From positions 1 through 9,869 of the forward strand of contig JBKBMT010000083.1 in the NCBI GenBank assembly GCA_046295655.1: a DNA stretch of 9,869 bases. The letters run 5' to 3'. Shown here one piece after another: positions 5,966 through 9,869 of this stretch. The notes beneath the pieces were generated by a model, which saw only the letters and a program-made list of their open reading frames with translations, was not told the origin of the DNA and did not search any database. The position numbers and the translations under genes are program-made. The stretch's first letter is position 1. Every line of letters starts with the position of its first letter. Origin of the DNA: JBKBMT01 sp046295655 (GTDB lineage: Bacteria; Pseudomonadota; Alphaproteobacteria; Rhodobacterales; Rhodobacteraceae).

Positions 5966-6634
5966 TCAGGCCGTCAGCGGCCGCCGCCCCTTGCCGGACA
6001 TGTGGCGCCGGTAGACCTCGATCATCCAGCCCAGCATCAGCCCGTTCAGGATGTGCCAAATGAAATGGGTGCCGAGCGGGAAGGCATCGCAGAGCTTCTG
6101 ATCGAGCGACCGGAAGATCAGCGAGGCGACCAGGATCGCGGCCCCCACCGCCAGCCCCGCCGCCGTGCCCGGCGCACGGTTGCGCAGGATCACCGCATAG
6201 ATCCCGATGAGCAGCGGCACCGGCCAGTAGAAGGCCGAGACCTCGAAGAACGGCAGCGCCCGGAATACCGGCGTCAGCGCGATGGCATAGGGGATGAACG
6301 CCAGCGTCACCAGCCCGGCAACCCAGGCCCGCTGTTCCAGGAAATCCCGGGTGGCGGCAAAGACATACAGCAGGATGAACGCGACGATGGGCAGCACGTC
6401 CATCAGTCCGGTCAGTCGGTTGGCATGGGTATGGAACAGATAGCTGCCGATCCCGATCACCGCCAGCACGACGACCATCGCCGTCGCCAGCGGCAGCCCG
6501 CCCCGCCGGGTGCGTCGCCACATCACGAAGGCGGCGATCAGGAACGACGCGTTCGTGACCGCGTTGACCGGCTCGGACCAGTATTCCGGCCCGGTCCGTT
6601 CGCAATAGGCATTGACCTGTTCGAACCAGTCCAT
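5966..6634 (-). CDS. Alkaline-ceramidase-like membrane hydrolase (CREST superfamily)
   Basis: The product has 222 residues with about seven hydrophobic segments. Family ceramidases are integral-membrane zinc amidases that cut ceramide to sphingosine and a fatty acid. The metal site is complete: S64 and H68 (SYLFH), D79 (GLMDVLP), H190 and H194 (HFIWH). The spacing S-x3-H, then 11 to Asp, and H-x3-H equals that known for human ACER3 (S77, H81, D92, H217, H221). WSEPVNAVTN (19-28) is the family's N-terminal motif. The frame is open upstream, but the ATG at 6632-6634 has GGAGG upstream and the protein begins just before the conserved motif. The substrate is not shown: the host may or may not make sphingolipids, and related bacterial members may act on other amide lipids. 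A TATGTT -10-like box (6660-6665) lies in the 55-bp divergent gap. Confidence 0.9.
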   Translation of the reverse strand: MDWFEQVNAYCERTGPEYWSEPVNAVTNASFLIAAFVMWRRTRRGGLPLATAMVVVLAVIGIGSYLFHTHANRLTGLMDVLPIVAFILLYVFAATRDFLEQRAWVAGLVTLAFIPYAIALTPVFRALPFFEVSAFYWPVPLLIGIYAVILRNRAPGTAAGLAVGAAILVASLIFRSLDQKLCDAFPLGTHFIWHILNGLMLGWMIEVYRRHMSGKGRRPLTA

Positions 6635-6689
6635 TCCCTTCCCTCCGCCGGCTGCTAGAAACATAGGCGGCAACACGCGGAGGAAAACG

Positions 6690-7382
6690 ATGAAAATCAC
6701 CTGGCTCGGCCATTCCGGCTTTCGCATCGAGATCGGCGACCAGTGCCTGCTGATCGACCCCTGGCTTACCGGCAACCCCATGTTCCCCGAGGCTCGCCGG
6801 GCAGAAGCGATCGGCGGTGCCACCGCGGTTCTCGTCAGCCACGCGCATTTCGACCATGCGAACGATGCGCCGAAGGTCGCGAAGGAACTCGGGATCCCGG
6901 TGGTCGGCAAGTACGACCTGATGAGCTATCTCGAAAGCCGTGACGGCGTGCAGACGGTCGGGTTCAACAATGGCGGCACGGCGCGGCTCGGCACTGTCGC
7001 GGTGACGATGGTGGCGGCCAGCCATTCCTCGACGCTCGCGACCGAGAACGGACCGCTCTACATGGGCACCGAATGCGGCTACATGATCGAACACGGCGGG
7101 CGAACGATCTACTTCTCGGGCGATACCGACGTGATGGCCGACATGGCGGTGTTCCAGGACCTGCACGCGCCCGAGATCGGCATCCTGTCGGCCGGCGGAT
7201 ACTACACCATGGACATGAAGCGTGCGGCCTATGCGGCGCGCAAGTTCTTCGACTTCAAGGTTGTGATCCCTTGCCACTACCGGACCTTCCCGGCACTCGA
7301 GCAATCGGCCGAAGCGCTGGGCGCAGGCCTGCCCGGCGTGCGGGTGATCGAACCGCAGGTGCTCGAGCCGATCACGCTCTGA
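6690..7382 (+). CDS. UPF0173 metal-dependent hydrolase (metallo-beta-lactamase fold)
   Basis: The product has 230 residues, the usual UPF0173 length. It begins MKITWLGHSGFRIE, followed by LIDPWLTGNP (21-30) and the metal motif H51-A-H53-F-D55-H56 in VSHAHFDHAND. Further ligand blocks are H112 (AASHSS), D145 (YFSGDTD) and H196 (PCHYRTFP), so two metal sites look complete. Members are UlaG-like hydrolases with unknown natural substrates, acting in the cytoplasm; no signal peptide is present. The ATG at 6690 has GGAGGA at 6679-6684. The frame is open upstream into the ceramidase-like gene's other strand, but only this start matches the family. It is divergent from the ceramidase-like gene, so shared regulation is possible but unproven. 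Confidence 0.95.
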   Translation: MKITWLGHSGFRIEIGDQCLLIDPWLTGNPMFPEARRAEAIGGATAVLVSHAHFDHANDAPKVAKELGIPVVGKYDLMSYLESRDGVQTVGFNNGGTARLGTVAVTMVAASHSSTLATENGPLYMGTECGYMIEHGGRTIYFSGDTDVMADMAVFQDLHAPEIGILSAGGYYTMDMKRAAYAARKFFDFKVVIPCHYRTFPALEQSAEALGAGLPGVRVIEPQVLEPITL

Positions 7383-7389
7383 CCTGCGG

Positions 7390-7418
7390 GCGGCCCGGCC
7401 CCGGCCCTGTCGGGCCGC
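7390..7418 (+). terminator. GC-rich stem-loop after the UPF0173 gene
   Basis: GCGGCCCG (7390-7397) pairs with CGGGCCGC (7411-7418) around a 13-nt loop, starting 8 bp after the stop. No T-tract follows, so this is a possible weak terminator. The rest of the gap to 7553 holds a GGAGGA ribosome site for the next gene but no promoter that I trust. Confidence 0.4.
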
Positions 7419-7553
7419 ACTGCAGCACAAGCATTACGCCGCAAGGAGTTGCGAGGCGGGCATTCATCCTTTTGCGAATGTGTAACCTTGGACAGCAGGA
7501 GTATGATTCGACCTCGGCGGCATGATTCGCGCGCCGATTCGCCGGAGGATTTC

Positions 7554-9779
7554 ATGGCGCTTTTCCGTTTCCAGACCCTGACCGACGGTCAGCCGATTGC
7601 CTTCAACCCCAGCACTGACGAGTTGCTCTTCGACGGACCAGGCCAGACTGCGGGGCTCCTGCGTCTCGAACAGTCGGGCAACGACCTGGTGGTGTCGCTT
7701 GGCGCCAAGTCGATCATCCTGAGCGGTGTGCAGATCGAAACGCTGCGCATCGCCAGCGGCGCAACCGCGCCCAGCATCCGCTTCGCGGATGGAAGTCTCG
7801 TGATCATAGGCGACGGGACGACCGGGCGTCGGGCAGATATCTACGGTCAGTCGATGGACCTGTCGGGCACCAGTCTGGGGCATTACCTGGACGGCAGGGG
7901 CGGCGCCGATCTGATCATCGGGGGCTCGGGTGCGGACTGGATCGTCGGCAACACCCCGCCGGTGGGGCCGACCGCCCTGACCCATGTCTCGCAGGTCGCG
8001 GGCACCGGATCGCCCACGGCATCGGGCGCGCCCAGCATCAGCGGAGACGGTTCGCTCGTTGCCTTCACCGGAGCCTGGACCGGTTTCGGCAGCTCAAGCG
8101 ATTCGGTGACCGACATCGTGATCAAGAACATCGTGACCGGCGAGGTTGCGGTGAAGAACGTCAAGCCATCCGGCCTTCCCGTCGTCTCCGGTGCGGGGTC
8201 TCCGGTATTCTCGGCGGACGGTCGCTTCGTCGCATTCCAGAGCGCCGACGACCTGCTTGGCGAAGGCGCCACGAATCCGGGCATCTATCGTGCAAGCGCC
8301 ACCGGATCCGGGCTGGAAGCCGTGTCGAAGACCGGCAGCAGCTGGCTGAACGGGGAAAGCCGCAATGCCGACATGTCCGCCGACGGACGCTACGTCGTGT
8401 TCGAGAGCCGGGCGACGAATGGCGGGCCGGGCGGCGAGGGCAATTACTACGACATCTTCCTGAAGGACATGCAGACCGGCACGCTTACCCGCGTCTCGAC
8501 CAGCATGACCGGGACCGACGGCGATCTGGACAGCCGCAACGCCAGGATCTCGGCCGACGGTCGCTATGTCGTGTTCGAAAGCCAGGCCACGAATCTCACC
8601 ACCGACCGGACCGGATTCTTTTCTTCCGACATCTATCTCTGGGATCGCCTTTCGGGATCGCTGACCAACATAACCGCCGGTCTGGGCGGCCGTTTCAATG
8701 CCAGCGCACCGGACATCGCCCGCGACACCGCCGGCGGGATCGTCTATGGCGGCACGATCGTGTTTCACACCGAAAAGGCGCTGGTACCCGAGGACACGAA
8801 CAACACGATCGATGTCTATGCCTACGACATGGCCAGCCGCTCCTTCACGCGCCTGTCGGTCCGCGAGGACGGCGGTCAGGTGTTTTCCCCCTCGCAGAAC
8901 GCGCGCATCTCCGACGACGGTCGGTTCGTCGTCTTCCGCAGCTTCGCCGACGGTCTTGTGGACGGCGACACGAACGGGGTCGCCGACATCTTCGTGCGCG
9001 ATCTTGTGACGGGTGAGCTGCGGCGCGTGTCCAACCCGCCCGGCGGCCAGGGCAACCAGAACGCCGTGGGCGAGGTCGCGATCTCGGCCGGCGGCGAGTG
9101 GATCGTCTTTGCCTCGCTGGCGTCGAACCTTGCCGGCACCGATGCCAACGGAACCGGCAGCGACGTGTTCCGGGTGTTGAACCCGCTGTTCCGGGACGTG
9201 CTGCGCGGCGGTCCGGGTGATGACACCTATGTCATCGATCGGCCCGACACGGTGTTCGAGAACCCCGACGAAGGCATCGACACGGTGCGCGCCTCGATCA
9301 CCTATACGCTGCCCGACAATGTCGAGAACCTGCAACTGACCGGATTGCGCAACATAAACGGAACCGGCAACACCCTCGGCAACCACATCATCGGCAACAG
9401 CGGCAACAACCGGCTTCGCGGGCTCGACGGCGACGACACGCTCGACGGCGGCAGCGGTGGCAACGACACGCTGGAAGGCGGCGAGGGCAGCGATACCTAC
9501 ATCGTGGATCGCACGACCGGAATCACCATCGTCGAGACCGGCAGGACAGGCATCGACACGGTGCGCTCGTCGGTGACCTGGACGCTGGGCGACGGGCTCG
9601 AGAACCTCGTGCTGACCGGAACCGCAAACCGCAACGGAACAGGCAACGCCCTGAACAACGTCCTGACCGGCAACAGCGGCAACAACCGGCTGCGGGGACT
9701 TGCGGGCGACGACACCTTGCACGGCGGCAGTGGCGGCAAGCTGGGCAGCCCCGAAGCCAGAGTGCCGGGCTTGTCGTAG
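7554..9779 (+). CDS. RTX / beta-propeller calcium-binding protein, 3' end disrupted
   Basis: The product has 741 residues as read. Residues 1-110 are an N-terminal region of unknown fold without a Sec signal. Residues 111-127 (YLDGRGGADLIIGGSGAD) form a short RTX block. From about 160 to 520 come seven copies of a PD40/TolB-like strand (four copies with SADGR or SDDGR then VVF or VAF; others looser), enough for one seven-bladed propeller. From about 548 two tandem RTX units follow, each with a GGxGxDTY(V/I)(I/V)D start, an IDTVR..(V/I)TYTL or TWTL strand and a GNSGNNRLRGL..DDTL run. Such proteins bind calcium outside the cell and leave by type I secretion using a C-terminal signal. Here the second unit breaks off at residue 728; the last 13 residues are unrelated and end at TAG, so the native C terminus and secretion signal are missing. 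The ATG at 7554 has GGAGGA at 7544-7549. Calling it a pseudogene is also reasonable. Confidence 0.85.
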   Translation: MALFRFQTLTDGQPIAFNPSTDELLFDGPGQTAGLLRLEQSGNDLVVSLGAKSIILSGVQIETLRIASGATAPSIRFADGSLVIIGDGTTGRRADIYGQSMDLSGTSLGHYLDGRGGADLIIGGSGADWIVGNTPPVGPTALTHVSQVAGTGSPTASGAPSISGDGSLVAFTGAWTGFGSSSDSVTDIVIKNIVTGEVAVKNVKPSGLPVVSGAGSPVFSADGRFVAFQSADDLLGEGATNPGIYRASATGSGLEAVSKTGSSWLNGESRNADMSADGRYVVFESRATNGGPGGEGNYYDIFLKDMQTGTLTRVSTSMTGTDGDLDSRNARISADGRYVVFESQATNLTTDRTGFFSSDIYLWDRLSGSLTNITAGLGGRFNASAPDIARDTAGGIVYGGTIVFHTEKALVPEDTNNTIDVYAYDMASRSFTRLSVREDGGQVFSPSQNARISDDGRFVVFRSFADGLVDGDTNGVADIFVRDLVTGELRRVSNPPGGQGNQNAVGEVAISAGGEWIVFASLASNLAGTDANGTGSDVFRVLNPLFRDVLRGGPGDDTYVIDRPDTVFENPDEGIDTVRASITYTLPDNVENLQLTGLRNINGTGNTLGNHIIGNSGNNRLRGLDGDDTLDGGSGGNDTLEGGEGSDTYIVDRTTGITIVETGRTGIDTVRSSVTWTLGDGLENLVLTGTANRNGTGNALNNVLTGNSGNNRLRGLAGDDTLHGGSGGKLGSPEARVPGLS
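9195..9739 (+). repeat. Two tandem RTX units (about 270-276 bp)
   Basis: Unit 1 is about 9195-9464 and unit 2 about 9465-9739 (residues 548-637 and 638-728). The segment from 9393 and that from 9669 are near-identical at 276-bp spacing (GGCAACAGCGGCAACAACCG in both). Unit 2 carries two extra codons near its start. Identity to unit 1 ends at 9739. Confidence 0.8.
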
Positions 9780-9869
9780 CCGATGCACAACGGCGACAAG
9801 GAGCCGCTGGGCTCACACAGCGGTGTTCGCGGTGAGGTGATCAGGTACTGGCATATGGAGGAGGAGGAG
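9740..9869. other. Foreign segment with three abutting hairpins; probable edge of an inserted element
   Basis: From 9740 the DNA no longer matches the RTX repeat. Three hairpins follow one another with no gap: 9770-9776 with 9794-9800 (CTTGTCG/CGACAAG, plus an inner CCG/CGG after a 3-nt bulge), 9801-9805 with 9810-9814 (GAGCC/GGCTC, 4-nt loop), and 9815-9818 with 9823-9826 (ACAC/GTGT, 4-nt loop). The end is a run of GGA triplets. I recognise no transposase, inverted-repeat end or known RNA family. The segment could be the start of a group II intron or other structured mobile element, an insertion-sequence edge, or an assembly chimera. Confidence 0.5.

Noticed and set aside
6612..6661. TTGACC (6612-6617) as a promoter for the UPF0173 gene
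   Set aside because: No acceptable -10 box lies 16-18 bp downstream; the match falls in the start of the ceramidase-like gene and may be chance.
5808..7430. Minus-strand open frame of 540 codons opposite the UPF0173 gene and overlapping the ceramidase-like gene
   Set aside because: It runs out of frame with the ceramidase-like gene and antisense to the UPF0173 gene, both of which have complete metal motifs.
7471..7510. TTTGCG / TTGGAC and TATGAT boxes ahead of the RTX gene
   Set aside because: Spacings of about 24 and 8 bp are not compatible with a sigma-70 promoter.
8094..9788. Minus-strand open frame of 564 codons opposite the RTX gene
   Set aside because: It is a mirror of the RTX/propeller repeats; its apparent repetition comes from the sense gene.
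9783..9869. Short plus-strand open frame after the RTX stop (begins MHNGDKEPLGSHSG), open at the window end
   Set aside because: It covers the hairpin-rich segment, has no ribosome site and no recognisable motif; too short to call.
9855..9869. GGA triplet run at the window end
   Set aside because: Only about four triplets are visible; it could be a ribosome site, a microsatellite or an end-of-contig artefact, and nothing distinguishes these.

Overview
The window is high-GC DNA whose genes and signals point to an alphaproteobacterium, most likely of the Rhodobacteraceae. The evidence is a cysteine-free L33 of alphaproteobacterial type, a type A RNase P RNA, a protein ending in the I/VPLPA-CTERM sorting signal typical of Rhodobacteraceae, and GGGCCGC-stem terminators. 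The taxonomic call is inference from gene content and was not tested by any search.

The left half (1-4955) is a minus-strand block. Reading in the direction of transcription it holds gatC and gatA (tRNA-dependent amidotransferase, 4-bp overlap), an outer-membrane lipoprotein ending in an excalibur-like DPDGDG domain, an AmpD/AmiD-family amidase whose GTG start directly follows the lipoprotein stop, rnpB (RNase P RNA), a DUF533/TerB-like protein, rpmG (ribosomal protein L33) with a clear intrinsic terminator, and the N-terminal part of a GNAT acetyltransferase that runs off the window. The rnpB promoter appears to lie inside the end of the amidase gene, and the amidase stop codon coincides with the mature 5' end of rnpB. 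The block mixes translation and RNA-processing genes with two envelope genes.

The middle (4956-7382) starts with a 278-bp divergent intergenic region carrying an 8-bp dyad and a good plus-strand promoter candidate. An exported VPLPA-CTERM protein follows. It converges through a shared 11-bp-stem bidirectional terminator on a minus-strand alkaline-ceramidase-like membrane protein with a complete CREST-type metal site. Divergent from that, 55 bp away, is a UPF0173 metallo-beta-lactamase-fold hydrolase.

The right end (7554-9779) is a large secreted-type calcium-binding protein: an N-terminal region, a short RTX block, seven PD40/TolB-like propeller repeats, then two tandem RTX units of about 270 bp. 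Comparing the two units shows that homology stops sharply at 9739/9740. From there to the window end is about 130 bp of unrelated sequence that ends the protein within 13 codons and folds into three abutting hairpins. This is the most unusual part of the window and is best explained as the edge of an inserted mobile or structured-RNA element, or an assembly junction. No complete undescribed multi-gene system is visible. No tRNA, CRISPR array or transposase is recognisable.
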